A DNA stretch of 58,574 bases from the NCBI GenBank assembly GCA_002493625.1, contig DKZK01000027.1, forward strand, positions 49,484 to 108,057. Reading direction: 5' to 3'. Of the stretch, positions 1-8,796 are shown piece by piece; within the stretch, counting starts at the first letter, position 1, and each line of letters opens with the position of its first letter. Position numbers and translations under genes: made by a program. The notes below the pieces were generated by a model. The model ran no database searches. It was not told the origin of the DNA and saw only the letters and a program-made list of their open reading frames with translations. Origin of the DNA: Lachnospiraceae bacterium UBA7076 (GTDB lineage: Bacteria > Bacillota > Clostridia > Lachnospirales > Lachnospiraceae).

Positions 1-733
1 TTTCAACTTCCTCGTTGATGTGGATTACACCTGACTCAACTCTACCGGTTGCAACAGTACCACGACCTGTAATAGTAAATACGTCCTCAACAGGCATAAG
101 GAATGGCTTATCTGTATCTCTCTGTGGATCCGGTACATACTCGTCAACTGTATGCATAAGCTCAAGAATCTTGTCTCCCCACTCGCTTGATGGATCCTCA
201 AGAGCCTTAAGAGCTGAACCCTTAATAATTGGGCATCCTGTAAACTCATACTCCTCAAGAACCTCAGTAATCTCCATCTCTACGAGCTCAAGAAGCTCCT
301 CATCGTCAACCATATCACACTTGTTCATGAATACAACGATGTAAGGAACACCAACCTGACGTGAAAGAAGGATATGCTCCTTAGTCTGAGCCATAACACC
401 ATCAGTAGCAGCAACAACAAGGATAGCGCCATCCATCTGTGCAGCACCGGTAATCATGTTCTTTACGTAGTCAGCATGTCCAGGACAGTCAACGTGTGCG
501 TAATGTCTGTTCTCAGTCTCATACTCAACGTGAGCAGTTGAGATTGTGATTCCTCTTTCTCTCTCCTCTGGAGCCTTATCAATATTTTCGAATGCAACAG
601 CCTCACCAGTACCAAGTCTTGCATTAAGGGTCTTAGTGATAGCAGCCGTCAAAGTAGTCTTACCATGATCAACGTGTCCGATTGTACCAATGTTACAATG
701 TGGTTTAGTTCTTTCAAACTTAGCTTTTGCCAT
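1..733 (-). CDS. tuf: Elongation factor Tu (3' part missing at window edge)
   Basis: GTPase that delivers aminoacyl-tRNA to the ribosomal A site. About 244 N-terminal residues are visible: the GTPase domain with GHVDHGKTT (G1), RGITIS (switch I), DCPGH (G3) and NKCD (G4), running into the start of domain 2 at the left edge. The ATG at 733 follows AGGAGG by 8 bases. It is the last visible gene of the rpsL-rpsG-fusA-tuf operon, 126 bases after fusA. The C-terminal part, including the rest of the barrel domains, is outside the window. Identification is essentially certain. Confidence 0.98.
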   Translation of the reverse strand, partial: MAKAKFERTKPHCNIGTIGHVDHGKTTLTAAITKTLNARLGTGEAVAFENIDKAPEERERGITISTAHVEYETENRHYAHVDCPGHADYVKNMITGAAQMDGAILVVAATDGVMAQTKEHILLSRQVGVPYIVVFMNKCDMVDDEELLELVEMEITEVLEEYEFTGCPIIKGSALKALEDPSSEWGDKILELMHTVDEYVPDPQRDTDKPFLMPVEDVFTITGRGTVATGRVESGVIHINEEVE

Positions 734-748
734 TATTATTTCCTCCTT

Positions 749-803
749 AAATTACCCCTTTTCGGGTTAAATTTCAGCTAGTCCATATTATATTAAAATA
801 TGG
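749..803 (-). other. Inverted repeats in the fusA-tuf intergenic leader
   Basis: Two short inverted repeats lie before the tuf ribosome-binding site: CCATATT/AATATGG (783-803) and an imperfect AAATTACCCC/GGGTTAAATTT (749-774). The second ends directly upstream of the AGGAGG of tuf. They could form mRNA hairpins that adjust tuf translation or processing. No U-tract marks them as a terminator. Confidence 0.4.
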
Positions 804-859
804 TAATATTTTCAAGCCTTTTTAAACTAAAATTACTATTATTTTACCTCATGTTATCC

Positions 860-2974
860 TTATCCCTTATTGGAAAGGACCTTTTCCTGAATGTTCTTAG
901 GACACTGCTCATATCTCTCAAAGAACATGGAATAGTTACCACGTCCCTGAGTAGATGAACGAAGCTGTGTTGAATAGCCGAACATCTCTGCAAGCGGAAC
1001 ATAAGCTCTTACGATCTTACCACCGCCAATATCATCCATGCCCTCAATCTGTCCACGCTTAGCATTTAAGCTTCCGATTACGTCACCTAAGTATTCCTCA
1101 GGCATAGTAACCTCAACCTTCATGATAGGCTCAAGAAGAACGGCTCCGCCCTTGTTCATTGCATCCTTAAATGCCATGGAACCTGCTATGTGGAATGCCA
1201 TCTCTGATGAATCGACCTCATGGTATGAACCGTCGTATACCGTAGCCTTGACGCCAAGCACCGGAAATCCGCCAAGGATACCGGCCTGAGATGCTTCCTC
1301 AATACCCTCGCCAACAGCCGGGATGTATTCCTTCGGAATAGCACCACCCACAACAGTTGATTCGAAAATAAACTGCTGCTCGCCGTTAGGATCCATAGGC
1401 TCAAATTTAACCTTACAGTGACCATACTGACCACGACCACCTGACTGCTTCGCATATTTGCTGTCCACATCAACCGGCTTCGTAAATGTCTCCTTGTATG
1501 CAACCTGAGGAGCGCCGACATTTGCCTCAACCTTAAATTCACGCAGAAGTCTGTCTACGATAATCTCAAGGTGAAGCTCGCCCATACCGGCAATGATTGT
1601 CTGACCGGTTTCCTTATCCGTATGAGCTCTGAATGTAGGATCTTCTTCTGCAAGCTTTGCCAAAGCTTCACCCATCTTGCCCTGATCATTCTTAGTCTTT
1701 GGCTCTATTGCAAGCTCAATAACAGGCTCAGGGAACTCCATAGACTCAAGTATAACCGGATGCTGCTCATCACATATCGTATCTCCGGTAGAAGTAATCT
1801 TAAATCCTACTGCTGCTGCAATATCTCCTGAGTAAACCTTATCAATCTCAGTACGGGAATTAGCGTGCATCTGAACGATACGTCCAACTCTCTCCTTCTT
1901 GTCCTTCGTTGCATTTAATACATAGGAACCGGAATTTAAGGTACCGGAATATACTCTGAAGAATGCTAACTTACCAACAAACGGGTCAGTCATTATCTTA
2001 AATGCAAGTGCTGAAAACGGCTCGTCATCTGATGATTTACGAACCACCTCGTTACCATCTGCATCAACACCCTTGATATCAGGAATATCAGTCGGCGCCG
2101 GCATATACTCGATAACGCCGTCAAGCATCTTCTGTACACCCTTGTTCTTATATGCGGAACCACAGAATACAGGAACTGCCTCACAGGAAATTGTACCCTT
2201 GCGAAGCGCAGCCTTTAACTGATCAACGGATGGTTCCTCATCCTCAAGATACAGCATCATTAAATCATCATCTAACTCACAGCATTTTTCAACAAGGTTA
2301 GCATGCCAAAGTTCAGCCTCATCCTTTAAATCATCCGGAATCGCCGTGATTTCAATATCCGTACCTTTATCATCCTTGTAATAGTATGCTTCCATCTCGA
2401 AAAGATCAATAAGACCGATGAAGCTTTCCTCTTTTCCGATAGGAATCTGTACAGGTATAGCATTTTTGCCCAGACGGTCAATGATAGTCTGAACGGAATA
2501 GAAAAAGTCTGCTCCCATCTTGTCCATCTTATTTATGAATGCCATACGAGGTACATTGTACGTGTCAGCCTGACGCCACACATTTTCTGACTGTGGCTCA
2601 ACACCGGCCATTGCATCGAATACACCAACGGCTCCGTCAAGTACACGGAGTGAACGCTCGACCTCTACAGTGAAGTCAACGTGACCCGGAGTATCAATAA
2701 TATTGACGCGGTGTTCCAGAGCGCCGTCCTTCTTCTTATGATGATCCTCTAATGTCCAATGGCAGGTAGTTGCTGCTGAAGTGATTGTGATACCTCTTTC
2801 CTGCTCCTGAGCCATCCAGTCCATGGTAGCAGTACCCTCATGGGTATCACCGATTTTATAATTTACACCGGTATAATAAAGAATTCTCTCAGTAAGAGTA
2901 GTCTTTCCGGCATCAATATGAGCCATGATACCGATGTTCCTTGTTCTCTCTAGTGGATATTCTCTTCCAGCCAA
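860..2974 (-). CDS. fusA: Elongation factor G
   Basis: Ribosomal translocase GTPase, also used with RRF in ribosome recycling. At 704 residues it is a normal full length. Visible motifs are AHIDAGKTT (G1, near residue 17), RGITITSA (G2), DTPGHVDF (G3) and NKMD (G4), followed by the domain II-V region with the conserved SGGRGQYGH stretch in domain IV. The start MAGREYPLER follows a GGAGGAAAAAA ribosome-binding site. It is the third gene of the str operon, 120 bases after rpsG, with two leader hairpins in that gap. Nothing looks truncated. Confidence 0.98.
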   Translation of the reverse strand: MAGREYPLERTRNIGIMAHIDAGKTTLTERILYYTGVNYKIGDTHEGTATMDWMAQEQERGITITSAATTCHWTLEDHHKKKDGALEHRVNIIDTPGHVDFTVEVERSLRVLDGAVGVFDAMAGVEPQSENVWRQADTYNVPRMAFINKMDKMGADFFYSVQTIIDRLGKNAIPVQIPIGKEESFIGLIDLFEMEAYYYKDDKGTDIEITAIPDDLKDEAELWHANLVEKCCELDDDLMMLYLEDEEPSVDQLKAALRKGTISCEAVPVFCGSAYKNKGVQKMLDGVIEYMPAPTDIPDIKGVDADGNEVVRKSSDDEPFSALAFKIMTDPFVGKLAFFRVYSGTLNSGSYVLNATKDKKERVGRIVQMHANSRTEIDKVYSGDIAAAVGFKITSTGDTICDEQHPVILESMEFPEPVIELAIEPKTKNDQGKMGEALAKLAEEDPTFRAHTDKETGQTIIAGMGELHLEIIVDRLLREFKVEANVGAPQVAYKETFTKPVDVDSKYAKQSGGRGQYGHCKVKFEPMDPNGEQQFIFESTVVGGAIPKEYIPAVGEGIEEASQAGILGGFPVLGVKATVYDGSYHEVDSSEMAFHIAGSMAFKDAMNKGGAVLLEPIMKVEVTMPEEYLGDVIGSLNAKRGQIEGMDDIGGGKIVRAYVPLAEMFGYSTQLRSSTQGRGNYSMFFERYEQCPKNIQEKVLSNKG

Positions 2975-2998
2975 GGTTTTTTCCTCCTTATATCTATC

Positions 2999-3071
2999 GT
3001 CAATCGCAGATTGACGGTGCGCTATTTGCGCTGCTTTTTCGAAAAATATAATGTGTATTTATACGCATTAT
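2999..3071 (-). other. Hairpins in the rpsG-fusA spacer
   Basis: A perfect 7-bp inverted repeat GTCAATC-GCA-GATTGAC (2999-3015) and a 10-bp near-perfect one ATAATGTGTA/TACGCATTAT (3048-3071) occupy the 120-base spacer just upstream of the fusA ribosome-binding site. Neither is followed by a clear U-tract on the minus strand, so mRNA structure or processing is more likely than termination. Confidence 0.45.
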
Positions 3072-3094
3072 ATCATATAGGCAGATATACACTA

Positions 3095-3565
3095 CTAGAA
3101 TCTGTAGTGAGCAAACGCCTTGTTTGCCTCTGCCATCTTGTGCATATCTTCCTTACGCTTAACTGCTGCACCTGTGTTATTTGATGCATCGATAAGCTCT
3201 TTGGCAAGTCTTTCTTCCATTGTCTTCTCACTTCTCGCACGAGAAAATGTAGTAAGCCAACGGAGCGCCAGTGCCTGTCTCCTGTCAGGTCTTACGTCAA
3301 TCGGTACCTGATAGGTAGCGCCACCGATACGTCTTGCCTTAACCTCAAGAGTCGGCATAATGTTGTTCATAGCCGCCTCAAATACCTCTAGGGCATCCTT
3401 ACCGGTTTCCTCTGCTATACGGTCAAATGCGCCGTATACTATTTTCTGGGCTACACCCTTCTTACCGTCTAACATAATGTTATTGATAAGCTTTGTAACC
3501 ACCTTGTTGTTGTAAATAGGATCCGCTAATACGTCTCTCTTTGCAATATGTCCTTTACGTGGCAC
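3095..3565 (-). CDS. rpsG: 30S ribosomal protein S7
   Basis: Primary 16S rRNA-binding protein of the 30S head and a possible feedback regulator of the str operon. I use the GTG at 3565 (product MPRKGHIAKRDV...) because GGAGGGAAGAACC precedes it and it gives 156 residues, the family length. An upstream in-frame ATG at 3649 would add 28 unfamiliar residues without a ribosome-binding site. Conserved stretches RRIGGATYQVP and RRQALALRWL are present. The 198-base spacer between rpsL and rpsG is unusually long for this operon. Confidence 0.97.
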   Translation of the reverse strand: MPRKGHIAKRDVLADPIYNNKVVTKLINNIMLDGKKGVAQKIVYGAFDRIAEETGKDALEVFEAAMNNIMPTLEVKARRIGGATYQVPIDVRPDRRQALALRWLTTFSRARSEKTMEERLAKELIDASNNTGAAVKRKEDMHKMAEANKAFAHYRF

Positions 3566-3763
3566 GGTTCTTCCCTCCTTAATTATTTTAATTAATTCAA
3601 CGGTACTCACATTCTTGAACAAAACAATTCTGCTGCTTTGTTCAGGCAAAAAATGAAAACCGAATGTGTTCGTGCAAAAATTGCTTACATTTTATCTATA
3701 ACTAGAAAACATAACCTACTTTCGCACTATTTAGTTTTAGACAAACTAACATATGGTCTGACC

Positions 3764-4183
3764 TTATTTTGCATCCTTAGGTCTCTTTGCACCATACTTA
3801 GAACGTGCCTGACGTCTCTTAGCAACACCTGCAGTATCAAGAGTGCCTCTTATAATATGGTATCTTGTACCAGGTAAGTCCTTTACTCTGCCGCCGCGGA
3901 TAAGAACAACGCTGTGCTCCTGAAGGTTGTGACCTTCACCAGGGATGTAGCTTGTTACCTCGATTCCGTTTGACAAACGAACTCTGGCAATCTTTCTAAG
4001 AGCTGAGTTAGGCTTCTTAGGAGTAGCTGTCTTAACTGCTGTACAAACACCTCTCTTCTGTGGTGAAGCAGTGTCAGTAGGCTTCTTCTTAAGAGAGTTA
4101 TAGCTTCTTAAGAGAGCAGGTGCAGTTGACTTCTTCTCGATAGAATGTCTACCCTTTCTAACTAACTGATTAAAAGTTGGCAT
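3764..4183 (-). CDS. rpsL: 30S ribosomal protein S12
   Basis: Decoding-centre ribosomal protein, 139 residues. The conserved TPKKPNSALRK and GGRVKDLPG loops are both wild type at the two lysines that mutate in streptomycin resistance. The start MPTFNQLVRKG follows a GGAGGTGAAAAC site. It is the first gene of the str operon; a consensus promoter lies about 100 bases upstream and the leader carries a strong hairpin. Unlike many Clostridia, a foreign-looking cassette separates it from rpoC. Confidence 0.98.
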   Translation of the reverse strand: MPTFNQLVRKGRHSIEKKSTAPALLRSYNSLKKKPTDTASPQKRGVCTAVKTATPKKPNSALRKIARVRLSNGIEVTSYIPGEGHNLQEHSVVLIRGGRVKDLPGTRYHIIRGTLDTAGVAKRRQARSKYGAKRPKDAK

Positions 4184-4251
4184 GTTTTCACCTCCAATTC
4201 CATAAAATAATTATCCCTTGTGTACAAACGTCAAATGTAATTATACACAAT

Positions 4252-4286
4252 AACAGTGTGCATTAAACACTTTAACGCACACTGTT
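4252..4286 (-). other. 5'-terminal hairpin of the str operon mRNA
   Basis: Arms AACAGTGTGC (4252-4261) and GCACACTGTT (4277-4286) enclose a second pairing TTAAA/TTTAA. On the minus-strand RNA the one mismatch becomes G-U, giving about 16 continuous pairs with a GUG loop. It begins within a few bases of the predicted transcription start of rpsL. The following bases (ATTGTGTATAATT) are a poor U-tract, so a 5' stabilising or regulatory hairpin is more likely than a terminator for the upstream cassette, though that is possible. Confidence 0.6.
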
Positions 4287-4288
4287 GT

Positions 4289-4317
4289 ATTATATTATTA
4301 TGTTTTTCGTATGTCAA
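4289..4317 (-). promoter_or_regulatory. Consensus sigma-A promoter of rpsL-rpsG-fusA-tuf
   Basis: On the minus strand TTGACA (4312-4317), a 17-base spacer and TATAAT (4289-4294) match the housekeeping consensus exactly. Initiation would fall near 4282, at the base of the hairpin. This implies the str operon is transcribed independently of rpoBC. Confidence 0.8.
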
Positions 4318-4386
4318 CTAGTTTTTTCCATTAATGTTCAAGTTTAACGTTCCGGTAAAAAGTCTGAATTAAAAAGTTTATAAACG

Positions 4387-5250
4387 CTAAAAATATTCGT
4401 ACCTTCTGGTAATAAGATTCTTTTTTCTAATTATTACATATCCAAGAAGCATCATAAATACCCCCAGACTAATCAGATAAAACACACCATATAAAGGCTG
4501 TAACGGAGTGAAGTCCAGCGATTTATCCTGTTCAAAATATCTGATTATCAAGGCATATTCATATGGGTTAATTCCCGTTGCATAATATGTGCTGAAAATA
4601 ACCAGAGCTATCATTATCATCATAGAGCCAAAGCTTCCCATAACCAAAACCAGCACCATATTAAGTAATGAACAGGCTATTCCTACCAATAACGGCATAC
4701 ATATAGTCAGAAGCATCCTATATGTATTTGATGCTTGAGATATTATTGCCCCATACTTTGTACTTGTAATAAATGCATCATCATTAATACTTATTTCCCC
4801 GTTTCTTATCCATGCATACGATATATTAGAAATCCAGAAAAGCATCCAATTGACAACATTTATAAGTAACACCCAGATGCACTTGGAAATCCACCAATAT
4901 GCCCTGCTTTTACTTTTTAATATCAGCATTCCTCCATAATTATTAATACTTTCTTCAATAAAATTACCCATACAGAGCAAAAGGGCAATATAAAAGGAAA
5001 CCCATATATAAGGAGGTTCAAATATTACAATATTTGACTGTGAAAAATGATATGGCAATTTCCCCAAAAAGAAGTCGAAGCCATATTCAAAAAAAGAGGT
5101 TTTTTCACCAAACAATTTCTCTACGGCTTCACATTTAACATCAGATGATATACAAGCTGCTATTACAAGCAAAATTACAATTAAATATTTATACCAATAT
5201 TTGATTATCCCTTCCTCAAAATCATATCTCAGGAATCTCAGCAATTTCAT
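4387..5250 (-). CDS. ABC-2-like membrane permease of the secreted-protein cassette
   Basis: A 287-residue hydrophobic protein with about six to seven membrane spans: one near residues 20-40, one near 65-85, a pair around 105-135, two long ones around 180-225, and one near the C terminus. It has no ATPase motifs. It is the last gene of the cassette and overlaps the ATPase gene by 29 bases, so translational coupling is likely. By position and topology it should be one of two membrane subunits of the exporter driven by the ATPase at 5222-5887. No substrate can be read from the sequence. Confidence 0.7.
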   Translation of the reverse strand: MKLLRFLRYDFEEGIIKYWYKYLIVILLVIAACISSDVKCEAVEKLFGEKTSFFEYGFDFFLGKLPYHFSQSNIVIFEPPYIWVSFYIALLLCMGNFIEESINNYGGMLILKSKSRAYWWISKCIWVLLINVVNWMLFWISNISYAWIRNGEISINDDAFITSTKYGAIISQASNTYRMLLTICMPLLVGIACSLLNMVLVLVMGSFGSMMIMIALVIFSTYYATGINPYEYALIIRYFEQDKSLDFTPLQPLYGVFYLISLGVFMMLLGYVIIRKKNLITRRYEYF

Positions 5251-5887
5251 TTATTCGTTCTCCTATTATTTTACCTTCAGACATTTCTATTATCCGGTCA
5301 GCCAACAACTCCATTTCGGCTCTGTCGTGGCATGCAACAATAATAATTCTATTTTTATCTGCAAGATTTCGTACTATCCTTCTTATTTCACCGACGCCTT
5401 CTTCATCTATTGCATTTATCGGCTCATCCAAAAGTATAACCTCAGGCATTCCCATAATTGCTGCAGCTATGCCAAGCCTTTGTTTCATGCCCAATGAATA
5501 TTTAAAAAATTTCTTCTTATCATCAGGATTTAATCCAACCTTTTTGATACAATCAGAAATTTCCTCATCCTGTATATTTCCGTCTATATCTGCTATAAGC
5601 TTCAGATTCTCGAACCCCGTATATTCATTAAGAAAAACAGGATTTTCTATAAGGACGCCGATGCTTTTCGGAAATGAAATATCCTTACCCAGAATATCTT
5701 CATTTATTTTTACAATCCCTTTTTCTGCATATATAAGTCCGGCTATGCACCTCATTAACATTGTTTTTCCACATCCGTTTTTACCACTGAGACCATATAC
5801 ATATCCACCCTCAAAAGAATATGATATATCATCCAGTACAATGTTACGTTTTATTATCTTTGTGACATTTTTTAGTTCTATTTTCAT
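5222..5887 (-). CDS. ABC transporter ATP-binding protein
   Basis: ATPase subunit, 221 residues, one nucleotide-binding domain. Walker A is GKNGCGKT (near residue 36), the signature is YSLGMKQR, Walker B is VILLDEP, and a switch histidine follows in VACHDRAE. It lies between two membrane-protein genes (gap of 9 bases to one, overlap of 29 bases with the other), so it probably powers a heterodimeric ABC-2 exporter. This arrangement is typical of peptide or bacteriocin export and self-protection transporters; that role is inferred only. Confidence 0.9.
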   Translation of the reverse strand: MKIELKNVTKIIKRNIVLDDISYSFEGGYVYGLSGKNGCGKTMLMRCIAGLIYAEKGIVKINEDILGKDISFPKSIGVLIENPVFLNEYTGFENLKLIADIDGNIQDEEISDCIKKVGLNPDDKKKFFKYSLGMKQRLGIAAAIMGMPEVILLDEPINAIDEEGVGEIRRIVRNLADKNRIIIVACHDRAEMELLADRIIEMSEGKIIGERINEIAEIPEI

Positions 5888-5896
5888 TTTATCCTC

Positions 5897-6778
5897 CTAT
5901 GTAAACAACTCATATTTTCTATTATTTATCCAATATATAGCTGTACATGTCACGAACATAAAAAGTGCAACAACCGCTATGGTCATAAAATTATGACTGC
6001 AATCTATCTGTGCGGGATTTATAAAATTTCCTGCAACATAAGTATATATATTCGGACTATTTACTGATATTACCTTTGTAAATGCGGTGTTTAAAACAAA
6101 AGGAAACGTAACTGCAATAAATCCATTAATACACCAGCCTGAAACGGAAAGTGCAAGACATGCAAAAAGGCCTCCATATACAAAGTCAACCATTATATAC
6201 ATAAGCGCATATAATACAGGTTTTTCAAAATATAAATCACTCCACAAATTATGATAAGCAACGGATGCCCTGAGCGATAAGGGGTCTGTTCCCACTGCCG
6301 GCAGACAGCAGGCTGATGTAACAAGTCCCGCCAGTAAAGGAAGCCCCACTGCAATTCCGCCTGAAATAAATACGGCAATATATTTTGATATAAAATAATC
6401 GCTTCTTTTGCATTTCACGAAAATCTGTTTTGCATATCCCGAATTAAGCTCATAATGCAGGGATCGGCCATAGGGTATAGCCGCCAGCAAAGGAAACAGC
6501 AAAAAGAACACTGCATTGTAGGGTAAAAAGGCATTACAGCCCAACCAACCCTCAAGTATTCCATTTTCAAACCATTCATGATACATCATCCATCTGTTTT
6601 CAGTTTCCTCTAAAATAATCAAACGTCTTTGCTGATTCGGAATATATATTTTAATATATGTCATGACAGATGTAATAGCTGCCAGGGCACATCCAAAGCA
6701 CTCCACAAACCAAAATAATTTCTTATTTAAGCACTTTTTAATCTCCAATTTAATTAACAGCAATTTCTTCCTAAACAT
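5897..6778 (-). CDS. Multi-spanning membrane protein, second permease of the cassette
   Basis: A 293-residue protein with an N-terminal span (about 20-45), an exterior loop, then about five spans (around 85-105, 130-160, 185-210, 215-235 and 265-285). It is not clearly similar to the 287-residue permease but has the ABC-2 permease layout. Its ATG overlaps the stop of the preceding 185-residue gene by one base and its stop lies 9 bases before the ATPase start, so it is co-transcribed. Probably the partner membrane subunit. Substrate unknown. Confidence 0.65.
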   Translation of the reverse strand: MFRKKLLLIKLEIKKCLNKKLFWFVECFGCALAAITSVMTYIKIYIPNQQRRLIILEETENRWMMYHEWFENGILEGWLGCNAFLPYNAVFFLLFPLLAAIPYGRSLHYELNSGYAKQIFVKCKRSDYFISKYIAVFISGGIAVGLPLLAGLVTSACCLPAVGTDPLSLRASVAYHNLWSDLYFEKPVLYALMYIMVDFVYGGLFACLALSVSGWCINGFIAVTFPFVLNTAFTKVISVNSPNIYTYVAGNFINPAQIDCSHNFMTIAVVALFMFVTCTAIYWINNRKYELFT

Positions 6779-7335
6779 TACCTGTCCACCTCGTAATTTG
6801 AAATAATAAGCTCTTTTCTTTCCGGATATGTCCCAAATACAAGACGAAATTCCATTTTGTCCACATCATTCCATTTCTCTTCAGTAAAATATTCTTTGTA
6901 TATTTCATACGGAAGTGTATAAATACCTGTTGTATTTGCATCCTCATATAAGTTCATTGCTTTTTCCAATTCAGGATCTGTCCAATTTTGTATACTCACA
7001 TAAGTAACAGGAACAGAATCCGCAATATACGCCTCCTCCCCATAATGCTCGGAATTTTTTTCAAAGCGGAGCTTCACCACAAGCATTTTCGTATTTTCAC
7101 TGTCTCTGCTTTTATTTTTATAATACATATATTGCTGATTTTTCCGAAAGAAATCATCATATTCCCACAACACCGCACTATCTACACTGTAATCCACACG
7201 GCAATATTCAATTTTTTCTCCCTGAGCCGCTTCGATCAAAACAGGCAGATGCTTGTTTTTATTTACGTAATATATTCTTATTGCCAAAACAATTATCAGA
7301 AAAACTATGAAAAAAGCTTTTATTTTATTTTTCAT
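6778..7335 (-). CDS. Membrane-anchored extracytoplasmic protein, unknown function
   Basis: A 185-residue protein with one N-terminal hydrophobic segment (about residues 7-22) followed by a hydrophilic, acidic exterior domain rich in Tyr and Glu. There is no lipobox and no family I recognise. It overlaps the downstream permease start by one base and follows the 274-residue gene by 4 bases, so it is embedded in the cassette operon. A role as accessory, sensor or immunity protein for the ABC exporter is possible from context only. Confidence 0.5.
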   Translation of the reverse strand: MKNKIKAFFIVFLIIVLAIRIYYVNKNKHLPVLIEAAQGEKIEYCRVDYSVDSAVLWEYDDFFRKNQQYMYYKNKSRDSENTKMLVVKLRFEKNSEHYGEEAYIADSVPVTYVSIQNWTDPELEKAMNLYEDANTTGIYTLPYEIYKEYFTEEKWNDVDKMEFRLVFGTYPERKELIISNYEVDR

Positions 7336-7339
7336 TTTA

Positions 7340-8164
7340 TTACTCCCAACTTTTCACTGATACCCGGAAATAAATGTTATCTGTATTTAACTTCATATCT
7401 TCATCATATCCATAATATCCTGATGCCAGACTTCTTCTATAATAAAGATATATCTGCGGATTATCAATTTCCGCAATTGAAAATTCTACAACATCATCGT
7501 TTATTCTGGTTATATTTGAAATGAAACAGACAGCCTGTATTTTTTTTGTTTCCTTTGGCTTTAAAATGAGACAGCCCCTTTCCTCCAACCCATCTATTTC
7601 GTTCTCATTTCCCAAATATTCAAAATCGCCAAGCGCAACCTGTTTTTCGCCGTCGCCTAATGCTATACTAAATGTCCCTATAAGATATTCTATAGATTGT
7701 TCAGTGTTATTTCTTACATTGTATGTAACCACAAACCAATAACCTTCCTTGTCACTCCTGTCATTATTCATATCCGGCGGTAAACTCTCTTTATCATAAT
7801 ATACCTCTGCCTGTTCAAACTCAAAGCCATATGGTCCGATATTTATAAACCCCTCCGGCTCAATAATGTTCCCTTTTGAATTAACAAGTTCCTGTTCAGC
7901 TTTTGCCATTGCCTGTGCATTTAAACTCCCATTTTCTTCTATATATTCTTCACCATTTACATTTTCCTGTGAATTTTCATTTTCTATATAGCTTCCGGTA
8001 TCAACAGTCGGTTCTTCTGATTTGTCATTATATACTTCTTCCTGTGATGTGGTTATGTTATCCTTCGTTACACTTTTATTTTTGAGTTTGCCAATAATAA
8101 AAATTAATACGCAGCAAAAAACAAAGGCAATAATTATTACGAATCCTTTTTTTCTATTATTCAT
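7340..8164 (-). CDS. Membrane-anchored protein with C-terminal beta-rich domain, unknown function
   Basis: A 274-residue protein. Residues about 7-24 form a single membrane anchor, then about 70 residues of low-complexity Glu/Asn/Ser linker, then a domain from about residue 100. That domain (GPYGFEFEQAEVYYD, then WFVVTYNVRNNTEQSIEYLI, then LKPKETKKIQAVCF) looks like the DUF4352-type immunoglobulin-like fold of secreted Firmicutes proteins; this is pattern recognition only. It lies 23 bases after the secreted-protein gene. Probably exposed at the outer face of the membrane. Confidence 0.5.
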   Translation of the reverse strand: MNNRKKGFVIIIAFVFCCVLIFIIGKLKNKSVTKDNITTSQEEVYNDKSEEPTVDTGSYIENENSQENVNGEEYIEENGSLNAQAMAKAEQELVNSKGNIIEPEGFINIGPYGFEFEQAEVYYDKESLPPDMNNDRSDKEGYWFVVTYNVRNNTEQSIEYLIGTFSIALGDGEKQVALGDFEYLGNENEIDGLEERGCLILKPKETKKIQAVCFISNITRINDDVVEFSIAEIDNPQIYLYYRRSLASGYYGYDEDMKLNTDNIYFRVSVKSWE

Positions 8165-8187
8165 ATTTTTCTCTCCCTAAAAACTGT

Positions 8188-8676
8188 TTATTGCGGTAAT
8201 ACTACAATATCATTTCCTGAGTATGCACTATCCGGACTCCATTTACCGGATGCAAAGCCTGTGCCATTTGCTGATCTCATACCAAGACTCTCATATCCAT
8301 ATCCTCTTTCTTTCGTATAATTAGAAATATGGTATCTTCCAATTGTTCTGATAATATAGGGCTCACCGGTTGTTGAGCTAATGGTTCCGGCACCGGGTGC
8401 AGTATTAGCAGTTTCAATTGCAAACGGTGCCACAAACATGCTTTTCAGACCTGAATCCATATTCTGTACATAACAATAGCTCTTTGAATAATCTTCTTTT
8501 TGACGTACAGTTGTATAAGAATAATTCCAAGAACTTGTCTGAAGATAAAATGACCACGCTGTGTCTACTGTATTTGCCGCCTTATTATACATTATCTCGC
8601 CTGAAACAATTATCATTATGAGAACGGCTGTTGTCAGAAGCATAATTTTGTTCATAAACATTTTCATTTTCGTCAT
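8188..8676 (-). CDS. Small secreted protein, DUF2712-like; possible export substrate of the cassette
   Basis: A 162-residue protein and the first gene of the cassette. A hydrophobic export signal (about residues 10-27) precedes a 130-residue mature part without cysteine pairs but rich in aromatics, Ser and Tyr. It has a conserved-looking tail: HISNYTKERGYGYESLG, then ASGKWSPDSAYSGND. The pattern recalls small secreted proteins (DUF2712-like) that lie beside ABC transporter genes in Firmicutes; recognition is tentative. Likely roles are an exported peptide or protein such as a bacteriocin-like product, or a surface protein. A GGAGAAAAT site precedes the ATG. Confidence 0.5.
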   Translation of the reverse strand: MTKMKMFMNKIMLLTTAVLIMIIVSGEIMYNKAANTVDTAWSFYLQTSSWNYSYTTVRQKEDYSKSYCYVQNMDSGLKSMFVAPFAIETANTAPGAGTISSTTGEPYIIRTIGRYHISNYTKERGYGYESLGMRSANGTGFASGKWSPDSAYSGNDIVVLPQ

Positions 8677-8755
8677 AGTAAATTTTCTCCTTTTTTAATA
8701 TTGATTGTCTTTTTCATATAACAGTTTCTCAATAGCAGCGATATTTTCATATATA

Positions 8756-8784
8756 AGTATAAAAAAATGATTTCAAATTTTCAA
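8756..8784 (-). promoter_or_regulatory. Promoter of the six-gene cassette
   Basis: On the minus strand TTGAAA (8779-8784), a 17-base spacer and TATACT (8756-8761) lie about 80 bases before the first ATG. No other good promoter is seen inside the cassette, whose genes are 0-23 bases apart or overlap. Confidence 0.65.
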
Positions 8785-8796
8785 TAAATTAAAGTG

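Noticed and set aside
1038..1289. Rightward ORFs opposite fusA, rpoB and rpoC, for example here and at 9223-9462 and 14785-15027
   Set aside because: They lie in other frames of long conserved genes, lack ribosome-binding sites and have low-complexity Ser/Ala-rich products.
3764..4183. Streptomycin-resistance changes in rpsL
   Set aside because: Both key lysine positions (TPKKPNS and GRVKDLP) are wild type.
4252..4286. Terminator of the six-gene cassette
   Set aside because: The hairpin lies downstream of the rpsL promoter and lacks a proper U-tract, so a leader hairpin is the better reading, though partial termination cannot be excluded.
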